Assembly: GCF_003946675.1 (NCBI RefSeq)
Contig: NZ_RHOT01000009.1
Location: 1 to 64,000, forward strand
DNA length: 64,000 bases
From: Lapidilactobacillus gannanensis
Lineage (GTDB): Bacteria > Bacillota > Bacilli > Lactobacillales > Lactobacillaceae
Direction: 5' to 3'
Shown in pieces: positions 8,207 through 17,595 of this stretch. A program made the position numbers and the translations under genes. The stretch's first letter is position 1, and every line of letters begins with the position of its first letter. The notes beneath the pieces are model-generated. The model worked only from the letters and a program-made list of their open reading frames with translations, had not been told where the DNA came from and ran no database searches.

Positions 8207-10045
8207 TTATTTCCCTTTAATATCGTCATCATTTAATTTTAAAACAGTCATGAATGCTTCTTGAGGAATTTCAACATTCCCCACAGCCTTCATCCGTTTT
8301 TTACCGGCTTTCTGTTTCTCCAGTAGTTTACGTTTCCGGGTAATATCGCCACCATAACATTTTGCTAGCACGTTTTTCCGATATGCTTTAATTGTCGCAC
8401 GTGAAACAACTTTATTGCCAATTGCGGCTTGAATCGGCACCTCGAATTGTTGCCGTGGAATAACTTCTTTTAGTTTGGAAACAATTAAACGGCCACGATC
8501 AGCAGCAAAATCACGATGAACGATGAAACTCAATGCATCCACTGGTTCGCCATTTAATAGAATATCCATTTTAATCAGGTCACTGGCCCGATAATCACTA
8601 ATTTCATAGTCCAAAGAGGCATAGCCACGCGTGCTTGATTTCAAATCATCAAAGAAGTCATAAATAATCTCTGACAAAGGTAATTGATAAATGACATTAA
8701 CCCGATAAGTATCCAAATAATCCATTGTCACAAACTCGCCACGCTTACGTTGGGCCAATTCCATGACCGCACCCACGTAATCATTGGGCACCATAATTTC
8801 TGCTTTCACATATGGCTCGCGTATTTCTTTAATGAGTGATGGATCAGGTAATTGCGCAGGATTATCAATTACTTTCTCGGTACCATCAGTCATTTCAATG
8901 TGATAATCAACTGATGGTGCTGTCATAATCAAGTCAAGATTAAACTCACGCTCCAAGCGTTCCTGAATCACATCCATATGCAACAGCCCTAAAAAACCGC
9001 AGCGGAAGCCAAAGCCTAAAGCCTGTGAAGTTTCAGGTTCAAACTCAAGTGCTGCGTCATTAAGCCGTAATTTTTCCAGTGATTCGCGCAAATCATTGTA
9101 TTTGGCATTATCAACGGGGTACATCCCGGAATAAACCATGGGTTGAATCTTTCGATAACCAGGCAATGGCTTGTCAGCCGGTGTTTCAGCTGAGGTTATC
9201 GTATCACCAACGTCGGTTTCTTGAACTGATTTAATCGACGCCGTTAAATAACCGACATCGCCAGCCATTAAATAGTCACGCTGCACTGCTTTCGGCGACA
9301 TGACCCCAACTTCAGTTACTTCGTATTCATGGCCGTGACTCATTAATTTAATCTGATCACCAGGTTTAACAACACCATCGACCACTCGAATACTTAACAC
9401 CACGCCGCGATAACTATCGTAAACCGAATCAAAAATCAGCGCTTTTAAAGGCGCAGTTAAATCACCAGTTGGTGCTGGCACGTCAGTCACGATCCGCTCC
9501 AACAATTCAGGAATACCGGTCCCAACCTTAGCGCTGGTTAGGACAGCCTCACTGGCATCAATACCAATCATATCTTCAATTTCTTTTTTGACCTTGTCTG
9601 GGTCAGCAGAAGGTAAATCGATTTTATTGATGACTGGCAGAATTTCCAAATCATTATCAATCGCCAAGTACACGTTGGCCAAAGTTTGCGCCTCAACACC
9701 TTGCGCTGCATCGACAACTAGTACGGCACCCTCGCACGCCGCTAAAGAACGCGAAACCTCATATGAAAAGTCGACATGACCTGGTGTATCAATTAAATGG
9801 AAAATATAGGTTTGATCATCTTTAGCGTGATAGTGTAACTCAACAGCATTTAACTTAATGGTAATACCACGTTCACGCTCTAAGTCCATGTTATCCAGTA
9901 ATTGTGCCTGCATATCCCGCGGTGCCACGCTATCTGTTAATTCCAGAATCCGATCAGCAATTGTTGATTTACCATGGTCAATATGCGCCACAATTGAAAA
10001 ATTACGAATATGTTTTTGTCGTTCCTTTAACTCTTCAAGATTCAT
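8207..10045 (-). CDS. lepA: Elongation factor 4 (LepA) GTPase
   Basis: Ribosome-associated translational GTPase implicated in back-translocation or in 30S biogenesis and initiation. At 612 residues it has family length. The G1 motif AHIDHGKST is at about residues 20-28, G3 DTPGH, and G4 NKID; the LepA-specific C-terminal domain ends with the basic [18 protein letters not shown] block that binds ribosomal RNA. It is the first gene of the lepA-srtA-recJ-apt set, 41 bp before srtA. An extended -10 (10101-10108) lies about 56 bp upstream. Confidence 0.97.
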   Translation of the reverse strand: MNLEELKERQKHIRNFSIVAHIDHGKSTIADRILELTDSVAPRDMQAQLLDNMDLERERGITIKLNAVELHYHAKDDQTYIFHLIDTPGHVDFSYEVSRSLAACEGAVLVVDAAQGVEAQTLANVYLAIDNDLEILPVINKIDLPSADPDKVKKEIEDMIGIDASEAVLTSAKVGTGIPELLERIVTDVPAPTGDLTAPLKALIFDSVYDSYRGVVLSIRVVDGVVKPGDQIKLMSHGHEYEVTEVGVMSPKAVQRDYLMAGDVGYLTASIKSVQETDVGDTITSAETPADKPLPGYRKIQPMVYSGMYPVDNAKYNDLRESLEKLRLNDAALEFEPETSQALGFGFRCGFLGLLHMDVIQERLEREFNLDLIMTAPSVDYHIEMTDGTEKVIDNPAQLPDPSLIKEIREPYVKAEIMVPNDYVGAVMELAQRKRGEFVTMDYLDTYRVNVIYQLPLSEIIYDFFDDLKSSTRGYASLDYEISDYRASDLIKMDILLNGEPVDALSFIVHRDFAADRGRLIVSKLKEVIPRQQFEVPIQAAIGNKVVSRATIKAYRKNVLAKCYGGDITRKRKLLEKQKAGKKRMKAVGNVEIPQEAFMTVLKLNDDDIKGK

Positions 10046-10100
10046 TTATTTACACCCAATTCATCGAAATTGAAATAGAGAGCCATTTCAAACTAGTTAT

Positions 10101-10109
10101 ATTATACCA
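10101..10109 (-). promoter_or_regulatory. Candidate lepA promoter (extended -10)
   Basis: On the minus strand CTGG-TATAAT gives an extended -10 about 55 bp before lepA. The -35 region is poor. Confidence 0.5.
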
Positions 10110-10219
10110 GATTTGATGCAGTGACGTTGGTCTCAGTAATCAGACTTAAACATAACTGAAAGTGATTTCTGACAATTATAGGTAAAAATCAAAAACCATT
10201 AATCCCCGATAAATGTGCT

Positions 10220-10487
10220 AAAACAGAATGGTTCAGACTTCGTTGTGGGCTTGCTAGTTGTGGAACGCGGCCGCCGCTGACTAATACCAATTATAAACCA
10301 AATTGTCATCAAGACAGGTTTTATTATAAATACTGAAGCACCAAATGAGTTCAGGGCGACAAATGGCTATGCCTAACTTAATTATTTGCTCGATCGGCGG
10401 CGCAAATAAAAATCATTGGCTGACAACCACGCCCCTTTAATCACCCAGCCACCACCAACTCTTAATTGGAGAAGTCTTGGCACTATT
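10220..10487 (+). repeat. Family B structured repeat, chimeric copy (B1)
   Basis: Shares its left arm (GTTGTGGAACGCGGCC and the preceding GGGCTTGCTA) with the copy at 25577 and its right arm (GCTGACAACCACGCC, then CACCCAGCCACCACCAAC) with the 25577 and 26017 units. GTTGT/ACAACC and GGGC/GCCC arms can pair. The middle differs: 10349-10400 is half of a family A element in inverted orientation. No open frame is shared with the other copies. The rest of the lepA-dnaJ gap holds only promoter and terminator signals. Confidence 0.6.
10349..10400 (+). repeat. Family A half-element inside family B
   Basis: GTTCAGGGCGACAAATGGC, then TATGCCTAACTTAATTATTT, then GCTCGATCGG match the complement of the right half of family A copies (compare 25425-25543), ending at the apical hairpin. 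Only one side of each helix is present, so it cannot fold as a complete family A element. Confidence 0.6.
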
Positions 10488-10502
10488 CTACCTAAAACCA
10501 AT

Positions 10503-10532
10503 AAAAAAGTAGATCATCTAAAGTGACCTACT
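10503..10532 (-). terminator. Terminator after dnaJ
   Basis: On the minus strand AGTAGGTCA (10532-10524) pairs with TGATCTACT (10516-10508), with one G-T pair and a 7-nt loop, followed by TTTTTT. Confidence 0.85.
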
Positions 10533-10540
10533 TAATCTAT

Positions 10541-11692
10541 TTATTGGAATTTTTCTTTAAACCGGCTGAAGAAACCACCATTTTGTGGATCAATTTTTTC
10601 ACCACTGGCCTCAACGAAGTCCTTCAAAGCATTCTTTTGCTTATCACTTAAGTGTTTAGGCGTCACGACATTAACCGTGACTGTTTCATCACCATTGGTT
10701 TTACTGTGCAAACGTGGTGCGCCTTTGCCACGTAAACGGAAATCAGTTCCCGACTGTGTACCAGCAGGAATTTTCAATTTAACTGGTCCGTGGACAGTAT
10801 CCACTTGGATTTCATCCCCTAAAGCAGCTTGTGGGAAACTAATCGCAACCGTAATTGAGATTTCAGCGCCATCACGTTGGAATTTGCTACTTGGTTTAAC
10901 GCGGAAAACAATATAGAGATCCCCATAAGGGCCACCATTTTCGCCAGCCTCGCCTTGACCTTCTAACCGCATCTGTTGACCGTCTTCAATTCCGGCCGGA
11001 ATCTTAACTTTAACTTCGTGATTTTGCTTTTCTTTACCAGTTCCGTGACAAGTTGGGCAAGGATATTCAACAATCTTACCTTTGCCTTGGCAACGATCAC
11101 ACGCCACCCGTGTACGAATCCGGCCAAGTGGTGACTGTTGCTCAACTTCCATAAAACCAGTGCCATGACATTTCGGACAAGTAATTGGACTAGTTCCGGG
11201 CTTGGCGCCGCTACCATTACAAGTGTGACAAGAAGCCTCGCGCGTATAAGTGATCTCGGTATCTTTACCGAAGATAGCCTCTTCAAACTCTAAATCCATC
11301 CGATACTGCAGGTCGGCGCCTTGTCGTGGTGCAGTAGCACTTGCGGCACGGCCACCACCGCCACCGAAAAATTGGCTGAAGATATCACCAAAGTCACCGA
11401 AACCACCGCCAAAATCACCACCAGCTTGGCCATAACCTCCACCAAAAGGATTACCGCCGCCAGCACCGTTCATTCCTGCTGAACCATATTGGTCATAGGC
11501 CGAACGCTTCTGAGGATCAGATAAAGTTTCATAAGCTTCATTAATTTTCTTAAATTTCTCTTCTGCACCAGGTGCCTTATTAATATCAGGATGATACTTC
11601 TTGGATAATTGTCGATAGGCCTTTTTGATATCCGCTTCTGAAGCATCTTTTTGCAAACCAAGCGTGTCATAAAGATCTTGTTCGTCTGCCAT
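10541..11692 (-). CDS. dnaJ: Chaperone protein DnaJ (Hsp40)
   Basis: Co-chaperone that delivers substrates to DnaK and stimulates its ATPase. The J domain with the HPD motif (KYHPDINK) is at the N-terminus, then a Gly/Phe-rich linker, then four zinc-binding CxxCxGxG repeats ([32 protein letters not shown]) and the C-terminal substrate domains; 383 residues. AGGAGG at 11699-11704 overlaps an upstream in-frame ATG, so the start is one of two adjacent ATGs (11695 or 11692); 11692 has the better spacing. A 16-bp-spaced promoter lies just upstream, so dnaJ is not bound to be co-transcribed with dnaK. Confidence 0.97.
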   Translation of the reverse strand: MADEQDLYDTLGLQKDASEADIKKAYRQLSKKYHPDINKAPGAEEKFKKINEAYETLSDPQKRSAYDQYGSAGMNGAGGGNPFGGGYGQAGGDFGGGFGDFGDIFSQFFGGGGGRAASATAPRQGADLQYRMDLEFEEAIFGKDTEITYTREASCHTCNGSGAKPGTSPITCPKCHGTGFMEVEQQSPLGRIRTRVACDRCQGKGKIVEYPCPTCHGTGKEKQNHEVKVKIPAGIEDGQQMRLEGQGEAGENGGPYGDLYIVFRVKPSSKFQRDGAEISITVAISFPQAALGDEIQVDTVHGPVKLKIPAGTQSGTDFRLRGKGAPRLHSKTNGDETVTVNVVTPKHLSDKQKNALKDFVEASGEKIDPQNGGFFSRFKEKFQ

Positions 11693-11737
11693 CATTTTCC
11701 TCCTCATCGACTACTGTCGAAAGACTTTACTCACAAA

Positions 11738-11765
11738 ACTATAGCATAAAGCATCAATTTTGCAA
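11738..11765 (-). promoter_or_regulatory. dnaJ promoter
   Basis: On the minus strand TTGCAA (11765-11760), a 16-bp spacer ending TGC, and TATAGT (11743-11738) form a sigma-A promoter with extended -10, about 45 bp before dnaJ. No CIRCE sequence accompanies it. Confidence 0.65.
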
Positions 11766-11779
11766 AATTCAATAAAAGA

Positions 11780-11899
11780 GAGTGTGAGGGCTAGTGGTCT
11801 TTTGGCGTAGCGTAACTTCAAATAATGATTTGAGCTGGCGCTAACCAGATCGCAGCATTATTTAAGTTAGGCCTGCCATTTACCAGCCCGAACACGTTT
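11780..11899 (-). repeat. Family A structured repeat, copy A1
   Basis: A 120-nt element starting GAGTGTGAGGG and ending CGAACACGTTT. Nested helices: GTGT/ACAC, GGGCTAGT/ACCAGCCC (one A-C mismatch), TGGC/GCCA, AACTT/AAGTT with AAATAATG/CATTATTT, and the apical CTGG/CCAG. It is followed after 7 bp by copy A2, about 90% identical. Confidence 0.75.
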
Positions 11900-11906
11900 A
11901 AACTCA

Positions 11907-12027
11907 GAGTGTGAGGGGCTGGTGGTCTTTTGGCGTAGCGTAACTTCAAATAATGCTTTGAGCTGGTGCTAACCAGATCGCAGCATTATTTAAGTTAGGC
12001 CTGCCATTTACCAGCCCGAACACGTTT
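11907..12027 (-). repeat. Family A structured repeat, copy A2
   Basis: A 121-nt near copy of A1. Its outer arm GGGCTGGT/ACCAGCCC pairs perfectly. Unpaired blocks GCGTAG, TTGAGC and GATCG are kept. It lies in tandem between A1 and A3 in the dnaK-dnaJ gap. Confidence 0.75.
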
Positions 12028-12032
12028 CAATA

Positions 12033-12151
12033 GAGTGTGAGGGGTGCCGATCTTTTGGCGTAGGATAATTTCAAATAATTGCTTGAGCTGCACTAGCAGA
12101 TCGAGTGATTATTTAAATTAGCCATAGCCATTTGGCACCCCGAACACGTTT
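12033..12151 (-). repeat. Family A structured repeat, copy A3
   Basis: A 119-nt diverged copy in which paired bases changed together: outer arm GGGGTGCC/GGCACCCC, middle TAATTT/AAATTA with AAATAAT/ATTATTT, apical CTGC/GCAG. The ends GAGTGTGAGG and CGAACACGTTT are unchanged. Confidence 0.75.
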
Positions 12152-12154
12152 AAT

Positions 12155-12188
12155 AAAAAAGGGGTTGGATCCTAGGATCCAATCCCCC
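12155..12188 (-). terminator. Terminator after dnaK
   Basis: On the minus strand GGGGATTGGATCC (12186-12174) pairs with GGATCCAACCCC (12172-12161 region), with TTTTTT following. It is strong and lies 36 bp past the dnaK stop, separating dnaK from dnaJ. Confidence 0.88.
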
Positions 12189-12223
12189 TGCAATAATTAA
12201 AAACCAATTAAACTAGTTCTTAA

Positions 12224-14089
12224 TTATTTTTTATCTTTATCGACTTCTTCAAAATCACCATCAACAGTGCCGTCGTCATTACCCTTACCATCAGTTGAAC
12301 CTTGATCAGGATTTGGCTTAGCTTGGCCTTGATCACCTTGTGCTTGTTGTGCTTCTTGAGCTTGTTGATAAAGTTTAACAGTCAAGTCTTGGACAATCTT
12401 GCTTAATTCATCACGTTTAGCTTTCATGTCTTCAGCGTCGTCTGCTTCTTGAGCTTTCTTCAAAGCATCGCGAGCGTCTTCGGCTTTCTTGATTTCTTCA
12501 TCAGAAACTTTACCCTTTAATTCGCCTAAAGTCTTATCAGTCTGGAACAATAATTGATCCACGTCGTTCTTCAAGTCAACCGCTTCTTTACGCTTCTTAT
12601 CCTCTTCAGCGTTTTCTTCGGCTTCCTTCTTCATCTTGTCAATTTCTTCGTCAGACAAGCCTGATGAACTCTTGATTGTAATCTTTTGTTCCTTACCAGT
12701 ACCCATATCTTTAGCAGAAACGTTAACGATACCGTTTTTGTCAATATCGAAAGTTACTTGGATTTGTGGGATGCCACGAGGTGCAGCAGGGATATCTGTT
12801 AATTGGAAGCGACCTAAAGTCTTGTCGTCAGCTGCCATTGGCCGTTCACCTTGTAAAACATGGATGTCAACAGCTGGTTGGTTATCAGCGGCAGTTGAGA
12901 AAGTTTGTGACTTCGAAGTTGGAATTGTTGTATTACGATCGATCAACTTAGTGAAGACACCACCCATGGTTTCAATACCTAATGACAATGGTGTGACATC
13001 AAGTAAAACGACATCCTTAACATCACCAGTAATCACCCCACCTTGAATAGCAGCACCAATAGCAACGGCTTCATCAGGGTTGATTGAGTGGTCTGGTTCT
13101 TTGCCAGTCCATTCCTTAACAGCAGCTTGAACAGCAGGTGTCCGTGTTGAACCACCATTTAAAATAACTTTATCAATATCTGCATTTGTTAAACCAGCGT
13201 CACGTAAAGCATTTTCAACTGGAATCCGTGTCTTTTCAACTAAGTCAGAAGTTAATTGATCAAACTTAGCCCGTGTTAAAGTTTCTTCCAAATGCAAAGG
13301 TCCGTTAGCGCCAGCAGAAATAAATGGTAAGCTGATTTGTGTTTGGCTAACACCAGATAAATCCTTCTTAGCCTTTTCAGCAGCATCTTTCAAACGTTGC
13401 ATTGCCATCTTGTCTTGTGACAAATCGATGCCATGAGCTTGTTTGAATTGCGCAACTAACCAGTCAATGATCTTGTTATCAAAATCATCACCACCAAGAT
13501 GAGTATCACCATTAGTAGACAATACTTGGAAAACACCATCGCCTAATTCCAAGATGGATACATCAAATGTACCACCACCAAGGTCATAAACTAAAATCTT
13601 TTCATCAGCGTCAGACTTGTCCAAGCCGTACGCTAATGCACTAGCAGTTGGTTCGTTGATGATCCGTTGAACATTTAAACCGGCAATCTTACCAGCATCT
13701 TTAGTGGCTTGACGTTGGCTATCATTGAAATAAGCAGGCACGGTAATAACAGCATCTGTCACCGTCTCACCTAAGTAATCTTCAGAGAATTTCTTAATGT
13801 ATTGTAAAATCATTGCGGAAATCTCTTGTGGTGTATATGACTTACCAGCAACAGTTACTTTGTAGCCAGCTTCGCCCATATGACGCTTGATTGAAGAAAC
13901 AGTGTCTGGGTTAGTAATTGCTTGACGCTTAGCAACTTCACCAACTTGAATTTCACCATCTTTAAAAGCAACAACTGAAGGTGTCGTCCGATTACCTTCT
14001 GGGTTTTCAATAATTTTTGGCTTGCCACCTTCAAGAACGGCGACAGCTGAGTTTGTAGTACCTAAATCAATCCCAATAACTTTTGACAT
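12224..14089 (-). CDS. dnaK: Chaperone protein DnaK (Hsp70)
   Basis: ATP-dependent Hsp70 chaperone; 621 residues. The ATPase domain opens with [14 protein letters not shown] and includes [10 protein letters not shown] and the phosphate-binding [14 protein letters not shown]; the substrate-binding domain and helical lid follow, with a Gln/Gly/Asp-rich tail ending [17 protein letters not shown] lies 9 nt before the ATG. It starts 25 bp after grpE and is the third gene of hrcA-grpE-dnaK, so it is under CIRCE/HrcA control. Confidence 0.98.
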   Translation of the reverse strand: MSKVIGIDLGTTNSAVAVLEGGKPKIIENPEGNRTTPSVVAFKDGEIQVGEVAKRQAITNPDTVSSIKRHMGEAGYKVTVAGKSYTPQEISAMILQYIKKFSEDYLGETVTDAVITVPAYFNDSQRQATKDAGKIAGLNVQRIINEPTASALAYGLDKSDADEKILVYDLGGGTFDVSILELGDGVFQVLSTNGDTHLGGDDFDNKIIDWLVAQFKQAHGIDLSQDKMAMQRLKDAAEKAKKDLSGVSQTQISLPFISAGANGPLHLEETLTRAKFDQLTSDLVEKTRIPVENALRDAGLTNADIDKVILNGGSTRTPAVQAAVKEWTGKEPDHSINPDEAVAIGAAIQGGVITGDVKDVVLLDVTPLSLGIETMGGVFTKLIDRNTTIPTSKSQTFSTAADNQPAVDIHVLQGERPMAADDKTLGRFQLTDIPAAPRGIPQIQVTFDIDKNGIVNVSAKDMGTGKEQKITIKSSSGLSDEEIDKMKKEAEENAEEDKKRKEAVDLKNDVDQLLFQTDKTLGELKGKVSDEEIKKAEDARDALKKAQEADDAEDMKAKRDELSKIVQDLTVKLYQQAQEAQQAQGDQGQAKPNPDQGSTDGKGNDDGTVDGDFEEVDKDKK

Positions 14090-14114
14090 ACTTGTTACCT
14101 CACTTTTATATTAA

Positions 14115-14759
14115 TTATTTTGCAACAACAACCATTGCTGGTCGAATCGTCCGATCTTTCAAACAATAACCTGTTTGTAAAACTTGATAAATAGTATCAG
14201 CTGGATGTTCATCATCAGCTGGTACCGTTTGTACAGCTTGATGAAATTGCGGATCAAATTGATCGCCAACTTGCCCAACTGGGGTGATATTATTCTCTGT
14301 TAAAGCTTGTTGCAAATGCTCTAAGACCATCGCAACACCCTTATGCAGTTGCTGGGCAGCTTCATCATCAGCTGGTACCGCCAATGCACGTTGTAAATTA
14401 TCAACAACCGGTAAAATCGCCGTTCCCAACTTCTGTGAAGCATATTTTTCATGACTAGCACGCTCTTTTTGATGACGAGTATGCATGTTTTGAATCTCAG
14501 CTTCTGCACGGAGGTACTTATCTTCAAACTCGTCAGCCTTAGCTTGAGCAGCCGCTAATTCCTTTTCTAATTCAGGTTGATCAGCGGCAACAATTTCCTC
14601 AAGATCTTCCTGATTTAATTCTTCAACTTGTTCCTTCGTTGACTCAGTCGCTGCCTTAGTCTTTTGACTATGCTCAGCCTGAGCGGCCTTCTCAGCAAAC
14701 TTAGCATCTTTCTCAGATGGAAAATCTACCGGGCGCTGTTGGTTCGCTTTTTTCGTCAA
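14115..14759 (-). CDS. grpE: Nucleotide exchange factor GrpE
   Basis: Releases ADP from DnaK. The acidic coiled-coil N-terminal half (Glu/Gln/Ala-rich) is followed by the conserved core QKLGTAILPVVDNLQRAL and the C-terminal beta domain with GYCLKDRTIRPAMVVVAK. About 214 residues. The start is ambiguous: in-frame GTG (14768), ATG (14765) and two TTG (14762, 14759) follow AAGGAG almost directly. The last TTG has the best spacing (8 nt) and is used here. Between hrcA and dnaK in the heat-shock operon. Confidence 0.93.
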   Translation of the reverse strand: MTKKANQQRPVDFPSEKDAKFAEKAAQAEHSQKTKAATESTKEQVEELNQEDLEEIVAADQPELEKELAAAQAKADEFEDKYLRAEAEIQNMHTRHQKERASHEKYASQKLGTAILPVVDNLQRALAVPADDEAAQQLHKGVAMVLEHLQQALTENNITPVGQVGDQFDPQFHQAVQTVPADDEHPADTIYQVLQTGYCLKDRTIRPAMVVVAK

Positions 14760-14804
14760 CAACATCACTCCTTAAAAATTAAGCTGTCTGTGGTACCGTT
14801 TAGA

Positions 14805-14860
14805 TTGCTTGATCTAATTCAAGTAACTGATTGGTCAGTCATTTGAATTAGATCAAGCAA
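14805..14860 (-). other. Long perfect hairpin between hrcA and grpE
   Basis: TTGCTTGATCTAATTCAA (14805-14822) and its exact complement (14843-14860) form an 18-bp stem with a 20-nt loop that itself contains CTGA/TCAG. There is no T run after it on the minus strand, so it is unlikely to be a terminator. In the operon mRNA it would separate the hrcA and grpE coding parts, as expected of a processing or stability element. Confidence 0.7.
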
Positions 14861-14885
14861 ATCGACATCGCAAACGCAATTTTAC

Positions 14886-15986
14886 CTAACTATCATCAGT
14901 ATGAAAATACCCATAATATTCAAATAACTTCTTCACTAATTCATCACTGAATAGCTGCATCAACCCGATCAATTGCGAATATGGCATACTTGTGGGACCT
15001 AAAATAGCAATCATCCCATCACCATGCTGACCAACGTGATACTTCGCGGTAATGAGCCCATAATCACTTAGCAACGAATTATTAAATTCATCGCCTAAGC
15101 GCACAGAAATCGGTCCCAAGATTCGATGATCAGTCATTGGTGGTTGCTTGATTTCATCATCAGTTGCCGCCTGATCGAGATCAAGTAACGACGGTAACAC
15201 ACTCTCTTTATCTAATAATTGATAAATTGATTTCAACTGATCCAGCTCATCCGGTTGCACAAAATTCAGCAAATTCGAACGGCCACCAATGTAATAATGC
15301 TGAGCAGCGGCACGCTTGAGCACATCACCAAACAAATCAAGAAAACCTGTTGCTGAATGTAAATATTGACTCAACAATCTTGGAATTTCCGTTACCAGTT
15401 TAGTTTTAACCTGATTAATTGGTAAACCAACAAGCTGATCATTGATGATCCGGACGGCCTTCTCTAAGTCGTCTGTATCAAGCTGTCCCGTAATTCGGTA
15501 AACCCGACTCTCAACGGTACCAGCGCTAGTAGCAAGAATTGCAATAATTTGATCACTACCTAGCGGAATGACCCGAAAACCGGTTAACGTCACTTGAGCA
15601 TTTTCTGGTCCTAGGGAAATCGCGGTATAATTCGTCAAACTGGACAAAATCGTTGCCGCTTGTTTGACAATATCATCGATTTCACGATAGTCATGATTAA
15701 AATTCTGCGCAATCTTATCAAACACAGGTCGCGGTACGGCGCTCGGCTGAACTAAATTGTCCAAGTAATACCGATAACCGGCTGTTGAGGGAACCCGACC
15801 AGAAGAAGTATGATTCTTAGTAATTAAGCCATCATCTTCCAGTACGGCCATTTCGTTACGAATCGTTGCTGAACTAATATGAATTGGCAATTGGTTCATC
15901 AAAGTTTTCGAACCCACAGGTTGTCCTGTCTCATTGTAAATTCTAACGATCTCAGCTAAAATCATTGCCTGACGTTTCGTCGGCAT
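14886..15986 (-). CDS. hrcA: Heat-inducible transcription repressor HrcA
   Basis: Represses class I heat-shock genes by binding CIRCE, with GroE as temperature sensor. The N-terminal winged helix contains the family block SSATIRNEMAVLEDDGLI and SSGRVPSTAGYRYY. 366 residues. GAGGTGATTTCG precedes the ATG at 15986; the longer frame from GTG has no support. A CIRCE operator lies 16 bp upstream, so the gene is autoregulated and leads the operon hrcA-grpE-dnaK. Confidence 0.97.
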   Translation of the reverse strand: MPTKRQAMILAEIVRIYNETGQPVGSKTLMNQLPIHISSATIRNEMAVLEDDGLITKNHTSSGRVPSTAGYRYYLDNLVQPSAVPRPVFDKIAQNFNHDYREIDDIVKQAATILSSLTNYTAISLGPENAQVTLTGFRVIPLGSDQIIAILATSAGTVESRVYRITGQLDTDDLEKAVRIINDQLVGLPINQVKTKLVTEIPRLLSQYLHSATGFLDLFGDVLKRAAAQHYYIGGRSNLLNFVQPDELDQLKSIYQLLDKESVLPSLLDLDQAATDDEIKQPPMTDHRILGPISVRLGDEFNNSLLSDYGLITAKYHVGQHGDGMIAILGPTSMPYSQLIGLMQLFSDELVKKLFEYYGYFHTDDS

Positions 15987-16001
15987 CGAAATCACCTCTT
16001 T

Positions 16002-16028
16002 TTAGCACTTGATTGTTATGAGTGCTAA
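16002..16028 (-). promoter_or_regulatory. CIRCE operator (HrcA binding site)
   Basis: TTAGCACTT - 9 nt - GAGTGCTAA matches the CIRCE consensus TTAGCACTC-N9-GAGTGCTAA with one mismatch. It lies just downstream of the promoter at 16040-16068 and upstream of hrcA. Confidence 0.95.
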
Positions 16029-16039
16029 CAACACTATAA

Positions 16040-16068
16040 AATATAACAATCACCGCCTTTAAAGTCAA
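16040..16068 (-). promoter_or_regulatory. Promoter of the hrcA-grpE-dnaK operon
   Basis: On the minus strand TTGACT (16068-16063), a 17-bp spacer and TATATT (16045-16040) form a near-consensus sigma-A promoter; transcription would start a few bases before CIRCE. Confidence 0.88.
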
Positions 16069-16236
16069 GGAAACACACCAATTATTTTCGAAAAAAATCA
16101 AAATCAGACTCCAGACTGAGCCGACCTCAGGCCAATGACAACCTAAAATTCTAAAGTGCGCAACTTGATAACTGCGTTAACGTAGGACAGCTTCGCAACC
16201 CTCGTAAATCTTGCCTGATCAGACAAAAATACCCCC

Positions 16237-16271
16237 TACTTTAGTTGCTGAAACAAGTGCTCAAAAGGCAA
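16237..16271 (-). repeat. Family C conserved flank (copy 2, inverted)
   Basis: The complement of this stretch reads TTGCCTTTTGAGCACTTG then TTTCAGCAACTAAAG, matching the block at 4411. It stands 17 bp outside the hairpin at 16289. Confidence 0.5.
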
Positions 16272-16288
16272 TTGGTTCTCGGCGCTGC

Positions 16289-16343
16289 TTAACGCAAAAT
16301 ACCGAGCAATTCTATTGCAGAATTGCTCGGTATTTTACGTTAA
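16289..16343 (-). terminator. Family C hairpin (copy 2), probable hemW terminator
   Basis: A 25-bp stem with one mismatch runs from TTAACGCAAAATACCGAG to its complement and is capped by GCAATTCT-attgc-AGAATTGC. The outer CAAAAGGCAATT (16262-16273) can also pair with AATTGTCTTTTG (16357-16368). It is about 95 bp past the hemW stop. The rest of the hemW-hrcA gap shows nothing else clear. Confidence 0.6.
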
Positions 16344-16437
16344 TGTGCACCAGCTAATTGTCTTTTGTCATACGTTTTTTCATTAACCATTATTGGCTAA
16401 CCATCTTTTGTCGTATTCTCGGGCTGATCATCACATT

Positions 16438-17595
16438 TTAAACTAACATAAACTCCTCGAAAACATCGTTACCAATGAAACGACCATGTGGGGTCAACGT
16501 ATATGCCGCTGCTGACTCAGAAATCAAATCTTCCGCGAGCAACTTAGGAATTACCTCCGGATAAACTGCACGAATAGAACGGCCAAAACGTTGTTCAAAT
16601 CGTTTCTTACTGACCCCAGCATTTAATCGTAGTCCAAGAAACATTTGTTCCTCAATTTGCTGGTCGATGGTAATATTTTCAGTTGTTAAAATCGGCAATT
16701 GATCGCGCTGCAGTGGTTTGAGATATTGTTGGATTGGACCAAAGTTTTGATAACGGGTATTACCTAAATAACCTGATGCCCCCGCACCAAAGCCAAAATA
16801 ATGTTCGTTATGCCAATAAACTAAATTATGTTGTGACTGAAAGCCTGGTTTGGCAAAGTTACTAATTTCATACTGCTCAATCCCGTGTTCAGCAAACATA
16901 TCCATAGCTAATTGATACATATCAGCTTCCATATCTTGCGATGGTAGCTGCAACTTACCACGCCGCATTAAATTATAGAAGACCGTTCGCTGTTCCAAAA
17001 TTAAGGAATACGTCGCATAATGGGGAATTTTTAATGCCAAAGCCTGAGTCAAACTGTTTTTAAAATCAACGGTATCTTGCCCAGGTAAACGATAAATCAA
17101 ATCAATTGATAAATTATCAAACCCGGCTGTTTTCGCATTAAAAACCGCCTGTTTAGCTTCAGCAGCGGTATGCGTGCGACCGATTTTTTTTAACACATCA
17201 TCATTAAAGGACTGGACACCAATACTAAGGCGATTAACTCCTGCTGCTTGGAGCAAATTAAGTTTTTCTTGGCCTAATAAATCATTAGGGTTCGCCTCAA
17301 AGGTGAACTCTTGCCCATGAATCGGCAGCAACTCGTTTAAACCGGTCAGGAGGTAGTCTAACTGGGGAACAGTAAGTGCACTAGGTGTGCCACCGCCAAT
17401 ATAAATCGTGCCAATTTCTGTGTCGGGATGCTGTGCTAAAGTCAACTTAATTTCTTTTAATAGCGCCGTTAAGTAAGCTTGAACCGGTTGTCCCTGAAGC
17501 AATACTTTATTAAAATTGCAATAATAGCAAAGATGACTGCAAAAGGGAATATGGATATAAACGGCGGCTTTTTGCGGTTGCTTACGTCCGGTCAT
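16438..17595 (-). CDS. hemW: Radical SAM heme chaperone HemW
   Basis: A radical SAM protein of the HemN-like group. The 4Fe-4S motif CSHLCYYC (CX3CX2C) near residue 25 follows VYIHIPFC, and GGGTPS near residue 75 binds S-adenosylmethionine. The 385-residue length and Firmicutes context fit HemW, a heme chaperone, rather than the coproporphyrinogen dehydrogenase HemN; HemW is often annotated as the latter. The ATG at 17595 overlaps the last codons of ribF by 14 bp, and AAAGAGG precedes it, so translation is probably coupled. The longer frame upstream is inside ribF and rejected. Confidence 0.9.
   Translation of the reverse strand: MTGRKQPQKAAVYIHIPFCSHLCYYCNFNKVLLQGQPVQAYLTALLKEIKLTLAQHPDTEIGTIYIGGGTPSALTVPQLDYLLTGLNELLPIHGQEFTFEANPNDLLGQEKLNLLQAAGVNRLSIGVQSFNDDVLKKIGRTHTAAEAKQAVFNAKTAGFDNLSIDLIYRLPGQDTVDFKNSLTQALALKIPHYATYSLILEQRTVFYNLMRRGKLQLPSQDMEADMYQLAMDMFAEHGIEQYEISNFAKPGFQSQHNLVYWHNEHYFGFGAGASGYLGNTRYQNFGPIQQYLKPLQRDQLPILTTENITIDQQIEEQMFLGLRLNAGVSKKRFEQRFGRSIRAVYPEVIPKLLAEDLISESAAAYTLTPHGRFIGNDVFEEFMLV

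Noticed and set aside
11780..12151. CRISPR array
   Set aside because: Units are ~120 nt and adjacent (5-7 bp apart), with internal pairing and no spacers; no cas genes are in the window.
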